A DNA stretch of 55,597 bases from assembly GCF_011044995.1 (NCBI RefSeq), contig NZ_JAAKZW010000021.1, positions 1 to 55,597 on the forward strand. The letters run 5' to 3'. Under the pieces are notes generated by a model, which saw only the letters and a list, made by a program, of their open reading frames with translations, did not search any database and was not told the DNA's origin. A program made the translations under genes and the position numbers. This document shows positions 44,964 through 52,811 of the stretch, piece after piece. Origin of the DNA: Streptomyces mesophilus (GTDB taxonomy: Bacteria; Actinomycetota; Actinomycetes; Streptomycetales; Streptomycetaceae). Numbering within the stretch: position 1 is the stretch's first letter; each line of letters opens with the position of its first letter.

Positions 44964-45106
44964 CAAAGAACCTCGGTCGAAGTCCGGCGCACCACACACA
45001 AGGTGCGGCACGGAAGGTGGAAGGCCGCTCGCGGGATGTTCGCGGATGTGGCCGTTGTTACGCATGATTGACCTGCGGTTCCTGTGAATGGTTGTGCTGA
45101 CCTGAC

Positions 45107-45131
45107 GTGATTCTTATGTGGGCTGAATCAC
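45107..45131. promoter_or_regulatory. Inverted repeat in the 317-bp divergent gap
   Basis: GTGATTC (45107-45113), 11 bases, GAATCAC (45125-45131), without mismatch. The gap between the LAETG-protein and lipoprotein genes (44964-45280) holds no gene; this repeat and the LacI-like site at 45230 are the only structure I see in it. Confidence 0.4.
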
Positions 45132-45229
45132 AACTGATCTTGGTCGCCCCAGCTCGGCCCCGGTGCCCGGAACCTCCAAGTCCGCTCCGACCCCGGATCG
45201 TTGTCCGAACGCGCTTGCGGCAAAGCCTG

Positions 45230-45243
45230 TGCAAACGCTTTGA
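45230..45243. promoter_or_regulatory. LacI/CcpA-type operator-like sequence
   Basis: TGCAAACGCTTTGA fits 9 of 10 fixed positions of the general LacI-family pattern TGNAANCGNTTNCA. It is 38 bases before the lipoprotein GTG. The regulator could be any LacI-family protein; the one encoded at 46118 is nearest. Confidence 0.4.
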
Positions 45244-45280
45244 TGACGCGCCAGACGTACACAACAGGTGGGGAATCCAA

Positions 45281-46000
45281 GTGAAGAAGTCGAAGCTGTC
45301 CCAGGTCGTCGTCGCGGCCGCCGTAGTCGCCACGCTCGGCCTCACTGCTGCGTGCAGCGGTGACAGTGGCAGCGACGGTGGGGACAAGTCCGGCAAGGAC
45401 AAGTCCAGCGCCGGCCAGTCGGGCGGTGGCGAGGAGAAGGCCGCGCCGGCCCTGACCGAGGCGCAGCTCAAGCAGGCGATCATCGGGGACACCGAGGTCA
45501 AGGGCCTCAAGTTCTCCGCGGAAGGCACCGACGAGGCCGCCCCGGAGTCCGAGGAGATGTCCGGCGAGTGCCAGCCGCTCGGCGACGTGCTGAGCGAGAA
45601 CACCGACCCGAAGCCCAAGGCGAACACCGCCAAGGCCGGCATGGACGGCCAGATGAGCCAGCTGGCCTATGTCGCGCTCTCCGCGCACGAGCAGGCCGAC
45701 GCGGAGAAGGTGCTCGGCGAGGTGCGCGAGGCGTCGAAGAACTGCAAGGGCTTCACGGACTCCGAGGGCGTCAAGAGCACCGTCGAGGCGCTGGCCGACC
45801 CGCAGGCCGGTGACGAGGCGGTCGCGTACAAGATCGGCGGCAAGGTCGAGGGCCAGACGGTCTCGATGGTCGTCAACGTCGTCCGCAGCTCCTCGACCCT
45901 CGCGGTCTTCTACGGCATGAACATGGCCGACGGTTCGAAGTCCGAGATCCCGCAGGGCCTTCTCGACCTCCAGATCAAGAAGATCGAAGCCGTCAAGTAG
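45281..46000 (+). CDS. Lipoprotein of unknown function
   Basis: A 239-residue exported lipoprotein with lipobox LTAAC (Cys25), then a Gly/Ser/Asp/Lys-rich linker to about residue 55 and a soluble domain with two Cys (GECQPL and KNCKGF) that could form a disulfide. The domain resembles the many Streptomyces small lipoproteins of unknown role; phrases such as EVREASKNCKGF and AVAYKIGGKVEGQTV suggest a compact beta-rich binding domain. The GTG at 45281 follows ggtgggga. A hairpin terminator follows it. Confidence 0.8.
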   Translation: MKKSKLSQVVVAAAVVATLGLTAACSGDSGSDGGDKSGKDKSSAGQSGGGEEKAAPALTEAQLKQAIIGDTEVKGLKFSAEGTDEAAPESEEMSGECQPLGDVLSENTDPKPKANTAKAGMDGQMSQLAYVALSAHEQADAEKVLGEVREASKNCKGFTDSEGVKSTVEALADPQAGDEAVAYKIGGKVEGQTVSMVVNVVRSSSTLAVFYGMNMADGSKSEIPQGLLDLQIKKIEAVK

Positions 46001-46020
46001 GTCAACTGAGTCCCATCGAG

Positions 46021-46049
46021 AGGGGATCGGCCACCACGGCCGGTCCCCT
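46021..46049 (+). terminator. Terminator after the lipoprotein gene
   Basis: AGGGGATCGGCC (46021-46032) pairs with GGCCGGTCCCCT (46038-46049) with one G-T wobble and a 5-nt loop, followed by TTT. Confidence 0.8.
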
Positions 46050-46062
46050 TTCGCATACGGTT

Positions 46063-46093
46063 TTCCGGAAGGCGTCCGGAGACCTTTCGGATT
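46063..46093. promoter_or_regulatory. Candidate operators before the LacI-family gene
   Basis: TTCCGGAAGG (46063-46072) and TTTCGGATT (46085-46093) both recur in the promoter of the transport operon: TTTCGGATT at 47279-47287 and TTCCGGAAGG at 47290-47299. A palindromic core centred on CG is typical of LacI-family sites, so autoregulation plus operon control is likely. Confidence 0.5.
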
Positions 46094-46117
46094 CCGTTGT
46101 CGACGGAGGTGGGGATC

Positions 46118-47173
46118 GTGGCCGGGGAGAGCGGTAAGGGCAGGACTGTCACGCAGAGCCCGGACGGGCCGGCCAAGGTGACGATCACCGAGATCGCACG
46201 GGAGGCCGGGGTGTCCGTGCCCACCGTCTCGCGGGTCGTCAACGGACGCTCCGATGTCTCGCCGGCGACCCGGGCCCGGGTCGAGGACCTGCTGCACCGG
46301 CACGGCTACCAGCGCCGTATCCCCGCGTCCGGTGACCGGGCGGCCCTGCTCGACCTGGTCTTCAACGACCTCGACAGCCCTTGGGCGGTGGAGATCATCC
46401 GGGGCGTCGAGGAGGTCGCGCACGAGAACGGGGTCGGCACGGTGGTCTCCGCGATCCACGACCGGGCGGGCGACGCACGGGAGTGGATGACCAATCTGCG
46501 GGCCCGCGCCTCGGACGGTGTGATCCTCGTGACCTCCGTGCTCGAACCGGGTCTGCAGGACGAACTGCGGCGCCTGGGCGTGCCGTTGGTGGTGATCGAC
46601 CCGGCCGGATCGCCCGCCTCCGAGGCGCCGACCGTGGGCGCCACCAACTGGGCGGGCGGGATGGCCGCGACCCGGCATCTGCTCGAACTCGGCCACCGCA
46701 GGATCGGGTTCATCCAGGGCCCTGCGCGCCTGCTGTGCTCACGGGCCCGGCTCGACGGCTACCGTGCGGCGCTGGACACGGCGGGCGTGCCGGTGGACGA
46801 CACCCTGATCGTGCCCGGCGACTTCTACCACGAGTCCGGATTCACCGGCTGCAACCGCCTGTTGGACCTCGCCGAACCGCCCACCGCCGTCTTCGCCTCC
46901 AGCGACCAGATGGCGCTCGGCGCGATCGAGGCGCTGCGCCGGCGCGGTCTGCGCGTCCCGGAGGACCTGAGCATCGTCGGCTTCGACGATCTGCCGGAGG
47001 TGCGCTGGTCGGCGCCCCCGCTCACCACCGTCCGCCAACCCCTGTCCGACATGGGCAAGTTGGCGGCCCGTACGGTGCTCGGCCTCGCCCGCTCCGTCGA
47101 ACCCGCGTCGCCGCGGGTGGAGCTGGCGACCGAGCTGGTGGTGAGGTCGAGCACGGCGCCCGCGCGCGCCTGA
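46118..47173 (+). CDS. LacI-family transcriptional regulator
   Basis: A 351-residue sugar-responsive repressor. The helix-turn-helix is VTITEIAREAGVSVPTVSRVVNG with the hinge helix SPATRARVEDLL, and the effector domain ends with ASSDQMALGAIEALRRRGL and IVGFDDLPEVRWSAPPLTTV. The GTG at 46118 has a ggaggtgggg ribosome site; a TTG at 46097 is possible but weaker. It lies just before a sugar-binding protein, two permeases and a GH3 glycosidase on the same strand and very likely controls them. Its organisation recalls BxlR of xylobiose operons, but the sugar is not proved. Confidence 0.93.
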   Translation: MAGESGKGRTVTQSPDGPAKVTITEIAREAGVSVPTVSRVVNGRSDVSPATRARVEDLLHRHGYQRRIPASGDRAALLDLVFNDLDSPWAVEIIRGVEEVAHENGVGTVVSAIHDRAGDAREWMTNLRARASDGVILVTSVLEPGLQDELRRLGVPLVVIDPAGSPASEAPTVGATNWAGGMAATRHLLELGHRRIGFIQGPARLLCSRARLDGYRAALDTAGVPVDDTLIVPGDFYHESGFTGCNRLLDLAEPPTAVFASSDQMALGAIEALRRRGLRVPEDLSIVGFDDLPEVRWSAPPLTTVRQPLSDMGKLAARTVLGLARSVEPASPRVELATELVVRSSTAPARA

Positions 47174-47196
47174 CTGTTCGACCCCTCGGGCACCGC

Positions 47197-47239
47197 AGGG
47201 GTGTCAACGACCTTTTTTGTTAAGGGCGTTGACACCCCT
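47197..47239. promoter_or_regulatory. 13-bp inverted repeat over the promoter of the transport operon
   Basis: AGGGGTGTCAACG (47197-47209) pairs perfectly with CGTTGACACCCCT (47227-47239); the 17-nt middle is T-rich. The right arm contains the -35 TTGACA. It could be an operator or the terminator of the LacI gene, whose stop is 24 bases to its left. Confidence 0.6.
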
Positions 47240-47257
47240 TTCGCGTATCCGTAACTT
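47229..47257 (+). promoter_or_regulatory. Candidate promoter of the sugar transport operon
   Basis: TTGACA (47229-47234), 17 bases, TAACTT (47252-47257). The shared motifs TTTCGGATT and CTTCCGGAAG lie just downstream at 47279-47298, where a bound LacI protein would block transcription. Confidence 0.6.
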
Positions 47258-47277
47258 TCCAGGCCGTCGACCGATAG

Positions 47278-47298
47278 TTTTCGGATTACTTCCGGAAG
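47278..47298. promoter_or_regulatory. LacI operator candidate before the sugar-binding protein gene
   Basis: TTTTCGGATT (47278-47287) is followed by the perfect 10-bp palindrome CTTCCGGAAG (47289-47298). Both elements have copies upstream of the LacI gene. The palindrome ends 7 bases before the ATG and also contains the ggaag ribosome site, so a bound repressor would also cover translation signals. Confidence 0.5.
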
Positions 47299-47305
47299 GT
47301 GCGCC

Positions 47306-48604
47306 ATGCCAGCCTCCGACTTCTCCCGCCGCCGGTTCCTGGGCGCCGCTTCCGCGGCCGGCCTCGGCGCCACCGCGCTGACCGCCTGCGGCGGTGACGA
47401 CTCCGACAGCGGGAAGGACAGTTCCGGCCGGACGGTCGTCGAGCTGTGGAACATCCAGACCACCGAGCCGTCCAAGACCATCTGGCCCGAGCGGGCCAAG
47501 GCCTTCGAGGCGAAGAACCCCGATGTGCGGATCAAGCTCGTCACCCTCGAGAACGACGCGTACAAATCGAAGCTGACCGCGCAGACCAGCTCGGGGAAGC
47601 TGCCGGACATCTTCCACACCTGGGGCGGCGGCGTCCTGCAGCAGCAGGTCGACGCGGGTCTCGTGGAGGACCTCACCGCCACGTACGAGCCGATGGCCGA
47701 CGCCCTCGTGCCCGCGGCCGTGAAGCCCTATCAGCTCGACGGCAAGACCTACGGGCTGCCCTTCGACATCGGCGCCGTCGGCTTCTGGTACAACAAGGCG
47801 CTCTTCAAGAAGGCCAAGATCGAGACGCCGCCCGCCACTTGGGCCGACTACCTCGACGCGGTCGAGAAGCTGAAGTCCGCCGGGATCACCCCCATCGCCC
47901 TCGCGGGCAAGGAGAAGTGGCCCGGCATGTACTACTGGGCGTATCTCGCGACCCGCATCGCCGGGGTCGACGGCATGCAGAAGGCCGCCGACGCGAAGGA
48001 CTTCACCGGCGACGACTTCGTGAAGGCGGGCGAGCACCTGAAGGATCTGGTCGCGCTCGAACCGTTCCAGAAGGGCTTCCTCGGGGCCGCGTACTCGCTG
48101 CCCGGCGGCGAGGCCGCGGTCATGGGAAACGGCAAGGCCGCGATGGAGCTGATGGGCCAGTGGGCGCCCATCGTGCAGGCGGACGCGGGCAAGGGCATCG
48201 GCAAGGACCTCGGCTTCTTCCCGTTCCCGTCGGTCGCCGGCGGCAAGGGCGCGCTCACCGATGTGTTCGGCGGCGGCAACGGCTACGCCGTGCGCAAGGG
48301 CGCCCCGAAGGCGGCCGTCGACTTCCTGAAGTTCTTCCTGAGCGCCGACAACGACCGGATCCTCGTCGAGAAGGCCTCCCTGCTCCCGGTCGTCAAGGAA
48401 GCCAAGAGCGCGCTCACCGACCCCAACCTCACGGCCGTCTACGACACCCTCGAGGCGTCGACCGCCTTCCAGCTCTACCTCGACCAGGCCTACCCGCCCG
48501 CCGTCGGCCAGGAGGTCAACGACTCGGTCGCGGCGCTGATAGCCGGGTCCAAATCACCGGACGACGTGGCGCGTTCGGTCACCCAGGTCTTCAAGAGCTC
48601 GTAA
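47306..48604 (+). CDS. ABC transporter sugar-binding lipoprotein, Tat type
   Basis: A 432-residue family 1 solute-binding protein. The leader has a twin-arginine motif (SRRRFLG) and a lipobox LTAC with Cys28, so it is exported folded and lipid-anchored. The body has ELWNIQTTEPSKTIWPER, the hinge segment YGLPFDIGAVGFWYNKALF, and Trp-rich ligand loops (GKEKWPGMYYWAY). It feeds oligosaccharide to the two permeases that follow. The setting with a GH3 glycosidase suggests xylobiose or a beta-glucan dimer. The permease gene starts 4 nt after its stop. Confidence 0.93.
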   Translation: MPASDFSRRRFLGAASAAGLGATALTACGGDDSDSGKDSSGRTVVELWNIQTTEPSKTIWPERAKAFEAKNPDVRIKLVTLENDAYKSKLTAQTSSGKLPDIFHTWGGGVLQQQVDAGLVEDLTATYEPMADALVPAAVKPYQLDGKTYGLPFDIGAVGFWYNKALFKKAKIETPPATWADYLDAVEKLKSAGITPIALAGKEKWPGMYYWAYLATRIAGVDGMQKAADAKDFTGDDFVKAGEHLKDLVALEPFQKGFLGAAYSLPGGEAAVMGNGKAAMELMGQWAPIVQADAGKGIGKDLGFFPFPSVAGGKGALTDVFGGGNGYAVRKGAPKAAVDFLKFFLSADNDRILVEKASLLPVVKEAKSALTDPNLTAVYDTLEASTAFQLYLDQAYPPAVGQEVNDSVAALIAGSKSPDDVARSVTQVFKSS

Positions 48605-48607
48605 CCG

Positions 48608-49597
48608 ATGAGCACTTCCACCTACGTCAAGGACGCCCGGCCGCCCACCGCGGCCGAGGCTCCGCCGCCGGCCAACCGGCGTCCGCTGATGCGGCGCTTC
48701 ACCGCCTGGCTGACCGCCGTCGCCTTCACCCTGCCCGCCCTGATCCTGTTCGGCGCGCTCGTCCTCACGCCGATCCTCTACGCCCTGTACGTCAGCCTGT
48801 TCAACTGGGGCGGCTTCGGCTCGCCCGAGGACTACGTCGGGATCGACAACTACACCCGGCTCCTCGACGACCCGGTCTTCCTCGGCGACCTGTGGCGCGG
48901 TCTGCTGCTCGTGCTCTTCTCGATCGCCGTCCAGCTGCCGTTCGCCCTCGCCATGGCGGTGGCGCTCAACCAGAAGCTGCGCGGCCGGGCCGTCTACCGG
49001 ATGCTGTTCTTCGCCCCGTACGTCCTGTCGGAGGTGATCACCGGCGTCCTGTTCATGATGATCTTCGCGCCGGACGAGGGGCTCGCCGACCGCGCCCTCG
49101 GCTCCATCGGCCTGGACGGGCTCGGCGGCCTGTGGTTCGCCGACCAGGACACCGTGCTTCCGACCCTGTTCCTCGTCATGACCTGGAAGTACTTCGGCTT
49201 CCACATGATGCTCTACCTGGCCGGACTCCAGAACATCCCCGCCGAACTGCACGAAGCCGCCCGCATCGACGGCGCCAACGCCTGGCAGCGCTTCCGGCAC
49301 GTCACCCTGCCGCTGCTCGGACCGACGATCCGGATCAGCATCTTCCTGTCCGTCATCGGCGCGATCCAGCTCTTCGACCTGGTCTGGGTGGTGACCCAGG
49401 GCGGTCCCGACCACCACTCCGAGACGATGGCCGTCACGCTCTTCCAATTCGGCTTCAAGCGCTACCAGATGGGCTACGCCAGCGCGATCAGCATCGCCCT
49501 CTTCCTCATCAGCCTCGTCTTCGCCATCGCCTACCAGCGTCTGGTGATGCGCCGCGACACCGAAGGAGCCCTGACGACGATGCGAGGTGCCCGATGA
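48608..49597 (+). CDS. ABC transporter permease, MalF/UgpA type
   Basis: A 329-residue membrane protein with six predicted helices and a polar 30-residue head. The EAA loop that contacts the ATPase is present (AELHEAARIDGANAWQRFRHVTLP). Together with the next gene it forms the channel. Its last codons overlap the next start by 4 nt (ATGA), so the two permeases are made together. No ATP-binding subunit follows. Confidence 0.94.
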   Translation: MSTSTYVKDARPPTAAEAPPPANRRPLMRRFTAWLTAVAFTLPALILFGALVLTPILYALYVSLFNWGGFGSPEDYVGIDNYTRLLDDPVFLGDLWRGLLLVLFSIAVQLPFALAMAVALNQKLRGRAVYRMLFFAPYVLSEVITGVLFMMIFAPDEGLADRALGSIGLDGLGGLWFADQDTVLPTLFLVMTWKYFGFHMMLYLAGLQNIPAELHEAARIDGANAWQRFRHVTLPLLGPTIRISIFLSVIGAIQLFDLVWVVTQGGPDHHSETMAVTLFQFGFKRYQMGYASAISIALFLISLVFAIAYQRLVMRRDTEGALTTMRGAR

Positions 49598-50412
49598 AGA
49601 CGCGGTCCCTTCCGCTGTACGTCGTCGTCTGGCTGGTCGGCATCGTCATGGTGACGCCGCTCCTGTACGCGCTGATCTCGGGGTTCAAGACCACCGACCA
49701 GCTCTCCGAGAACGCCTTCGGGCTGCCCTCGCCCTGGGTGACGTCCAACTACACCGATGTCCTGGCCTCTTCCTCGTTCTGGAAGATGCTCGGCTCCTCG
49801 ACCCTGATCGCGGTCGGTACGACGGTCCTGACCGTCGGCGCCGCGGCACTGGCCGCGTTCGCGCTCGCCCGGTTCGCCTTCCGCGGCCGGGAGATGATGT
49901 TCACGCTCTTCACGATCGGCCTGATGTTCCCGTTCGCGGTGGCGATCCTGCCGCTGTTCGTGCTGCTCCGTACCTTCGGGCTGCTCGACAACCCCTGGGG
50001 CGTGATCCTGCCGCAGGCCGCGTTCGGACTGCCGATCACCGTCGTCATCCTGCGCGGCTTCTTCCGCGCCATCCCCGGCGAACTGGAGGAGGCGGCGACC
50101 CTCGACGGCTGCGGTCCTTTCGGCTTCTTCTGGCGGATCCTGCTGCCGATGGCCCGCCCGGCCCTCGGCACCGTCTCCGTCCTCGCCATCGTCGCCAGCT
50201 GGAACAACTTCCTGCTCCCGCTGCTCGTGTTCAGCGAACAGACCTGGTGGACGATCCCCATCGGCGTCCAGCAGTTCCAGGGCCAGTACTCCGCCGACAT
50301 CGCCCGCGTCTTCGCGTATCTGATCCTCGCGATGGTGCCCGCGCTCGCCTTCTACGCGGTGGCCGAACGCCAGCTGATCGGCGGCATCACGATGGGCGCG
50401 ACCAAGGGCTGA
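49594..50412 (+). CDS. ABC transporter permease, MalG/UgpE type
   Basis: A 272-residue membrane protein with six helices and the EAA loop GELEEAATLDGCGPFGFFWRILLP. The C-terminus ERQLIGGITMGATKG is the standard end of this permease class. The ATG at 49594 overlaps the previous stop. In Streptomyces such pairs borrow the shared ATPase MsiK encoded elsewhere, and that is the likely arrangement here. Confidence 0.94.
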   Translation: MKTRSLPLYVVVWLVGIVMVTPLLYALISGFKTTDQLSENAFGLPSPWVTSNYTDVLASSSFWKMLGSSTLIAVGTTVLTVGAAALAAFALARFAFRGREMMFTLFTIGLMFPFAVAILPLFVLLRTFGLLDNPWGVILPQAAFGLPITVVILRGFFRAIPGELEEAATLDGCGPFGFFWRILLPMARPALGTVSVLAIVASWNNFLLPLLVFSEQTWWTIPIGVQQFQGQYSADIARVFAYLILAMVPALAFYAVAERQLIGGITMGATKG

Positions 50413-50465
50413 CAACGCCGTCACGCCGCGAATCCCCTTTGCACACACCGCACTTGAGGAGCCTC

Positions 50466-52694
50466 ATGGTCCAGCCATGGCAGGACACCACCCTGTCCGC
50501 CCACGTCCGGGCGGCGGACCTGCTCGCCCGGATGACCACCGAGGAGAAGACCGCCCAGCTGTCCAGCGTCTGGCTCGGCGCCGACGTCGAGACCGAAGCG
50601 GTCGCCGTCGCGCCCGGCCAGCACACCTACGTCGCCGAGAGCGCCGTACTCGACGCCCTCCTTCCGTACGGACTCGGCCATCTGACCCGCCCCTTCGGCA
50701 CCGTCCCCGTGGAACCGGCCGAGGGCGCCGCCCGGCTCGCCGAACTTCAGCAGCGCATCCGCGCCGGCAACCGGTTCGCACTGCCCGCGCTCGCCCACGA
50801 GGAGTGCCTGACCGGCTTCGCCGCCTGGCAGGCCACCGTGTTCCCCACCCCGCTCGCCTGGGGCGCCACCTTCGACCCCGCCCTGGTCACGGAGATGGCG
50901 CAGGCCATCGGGTCCTCGATGCGCGCGGTCGGCATCCACCAGGGCCTCGCCCCGGTCCTCGACGTCGTACGGGATCCGCGCTGGGGCCGCACCGAGGAGT
51001 CCATCGGCGAGGACCCGTATCTGGTGGGCACCATCGGCGCCGCGTACGTACGGGGGTTGGAGGCCGCCGGGATCGTCGCCACCCTCAAGCACTTCGCCGG
51101 GTACTCGGCCTCGCGGGCCGCCCGCAACCACGCGCCCGCCTCGGTCGGCCCCCGCGAACTCGCGGACGTCTTCCTGCCCCCGTTCGAGATGGCGCTGCGG
51201 GACGGCGGCGCCCGCTCGGTGATGGCCGCGTACAACGACATCGACGGTCTGCCGGCGCACGCACACCACGGCCTGCTCACCCAACTCCTGCGTGAGGAAT
51301 GGGAGTTCGGCGGCACGGTGGTGGCCGACTACTTCGGCATCGCGTTCCTGCACTCCGCGCACCGGACCGCGTCGACCGAGGGCGAGGCCGCCCGGCTCGC
51401 GCTCGCCGCCGGCGTCGACGTGGAGCTGCCCGCCGCCCGCTGTCTGCCCGCGGCCGGCGATCTGCCCGAGGAGCTGCTCGACCGCGCGGCGCTGCGCGTG
51501 CTCACCCAGAAGTGCGAGCTGGGACTCCTCGACCCGGACTGGGAGCCGGTCACCGGGGACGTGCCGATCGACCTGAATCCCCCTCATATGCGGGAACTGG
51601 CACGGAAGGTGGCGCAGGAGTCCGTCGTCCTGCTGGCCAATGGATCCGGTGTGCTGCCGCTGGGGCCCGGGCTCCGTATCGCCGTCGTCGGGCCGCTCGC
51701 CGACGAGCAGGCCGCGATGCTCGGCTGCTACACGTTCCCGCGGCATGTCGGGGTCAACCACCCCGAACTGCCCGCAGGAGTGGAGGTCCCCACCTTCGCG
51801 CAGGCGCTGCGCGCCGAGCTGCCCGATGCGGTCTTCGTGGCCGACCCGGCGGCGGCCGACCTGTGCCTCGCCGTCGTGGGGGACCGCTCGGGCCTCTTCG
51901 GCCGTGGCTCGTCCGGCGAGGGCTGCGACACCGCTGACCTCGAACTCCCCTACAACCAAGGCGCCTTGCTCGATACGGCGCTTGCGTCCGGCACCCCGAC
52001 CGTCATCGTCGTGCTCAGCGGCCGGCCCTACGCCCTGGGCCGCTGGGCCGACCGTGCCGCCGCTGTCGTCCAGGCGTTCTTCCCCGGCCAGGAGGGCGGC
52101 GCCGCGGTCGCGGGCGTCCTGTCCGGCCGCGTCGACCCGTCCGGCCGGCTTCCCCTCGGGATCCCGTACGGACCCGGCGGCCAGCCCGCCCCGTATCTCG
52201 CCCCGCCGCTCGGCCTGCACGGCGGCCCGAGCAATGTCGACCCCACCGCCCTCTTCCCGTTCGGCCACGGCCTTTCGTACACGGAGTTCACCTGGGGCCC
52301 TCCGCAGTGCGACACCCCTGAACTGCCCACCGACGGCGAGACGACCATCCGGCTCACCGTCCGCAACACCGGCGACCGGCCCGGCACGGAGGTCGTCCAG
52401 CTGTACCTGCACGACCCCGTCGGCACCGTCGCCCGCCCCGAGGTCCGCCTCGTCGGCTACGCCCGGGTCCCGCTCGACCCCGGTGCCTCGGCCCAGGTGC
52501 ACGCCACCTTCCCGGCCGACCTCGCGGCGTACACCGGTGCCGACGGCCGCCGCGTGGTCGACCCCGGCGCACTGGAACTGCGCATCGCCGCGTCGAGCAC
52601 CGATGTCCACCACACGGTCCCGCTCACGTTGACCGGACCGGTGCGGGAGGTCGGACATGAGCGGAGGATGCGGTGCGAAATGCGCGTGAAGTAG
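50466..52694 (+). CDS. Intracellular GH3 glycosidase, beta-xylosidase/beta-glucosidase
   Basis: A 742-residue glycoside hydrolase family 3 enzyme without a signal peptide. The TIM barrel carries the substrate-binding KHFAGYSASRAARNHAPA and the nucleophile Asp288 in VVADYFG; the second domain has PGQEGGAAVAGVLSGRVDPSGRLPLG, and a fibronectin III-like end follows. Being cytoplasmic and at the end of a transporter operon, it hydrolyses the imported sugar. Sequence style and operon order match BxlA of xylobiose systems as I remember them, so xylobiose is my first guess, beta-glucosides the second. The ATG at 50466 follows ttgaggagcctc. Confidence 0.92.
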   Translation: MVQPWQDTTLSAHVRAADLLARMTTEEKTAQLSSVWLGADVETEAVAVAPGQHTYVAESAVLDALLPYGLGHLTRPFGTVPVEPAEGAARLAELQQRIRAGNRFALPALAHEECLTGFAAWQATVFPTPLAWGATFDPALVTEMAQAIGSSMRAVGIHQGLAPVLDVVRDPRWGRTEESIGEDPYLVGTIGAAYVRGLEAAGIVATLKHFAGYSASRAARNHAPASVGPRELADVFLPPFEMALRDGGARSVMAAYNDIDGLPAHAHHGLLTQLLREEWEFGGTVVADYFGIAFLHSAHRTASTEGEAARLALAAGVDVELPAARCLPAAGDLPEELLDRAALRVLTQKCELGLLDPDWEPVTGDVPIDLNPPHMRELARKVAQESVVLLANGSGVLPLGPGLRIAVVGPLADEQAAMLGCYTFPRHVGVNHPELPAGVEVPTFAQALRAELPDAVFVADPAAADLCLAVVGDRSGLFGRGSSGEGCDTADLELPYNQGALLDTALASGTPTVIVVLSGRPYALGRWADRAAAVVQAFFPGQEGGAAVAGVLSGRVDPSGRLPLGIPYGPGGQPAPYLAPPLGLHGGPSNVDPTALFPFGHGLSYTEFTWGPPQCDTPELPTDGETTIRLTVRNTGDRPGTEVVQLYLHDPVGTVARPEVRLVGYARVPLDPGASAQVHATFPADLAAYTGADGRRVVDPGALELRIAASSTDVHHTVPLTLTGPVREVGHERRMRCEMRVK

Positions 52695-52811
52695 CGCCGT
52701 CATCAATCCGTGATGCCGGCGGACGCAACCAGTACGGCACCTCACCGGTCACTTGTGCACCGCCATTCCCCACGTGTCCCGGCGGCCACACCTCGTACCC
52801 AGAGAGTGACC

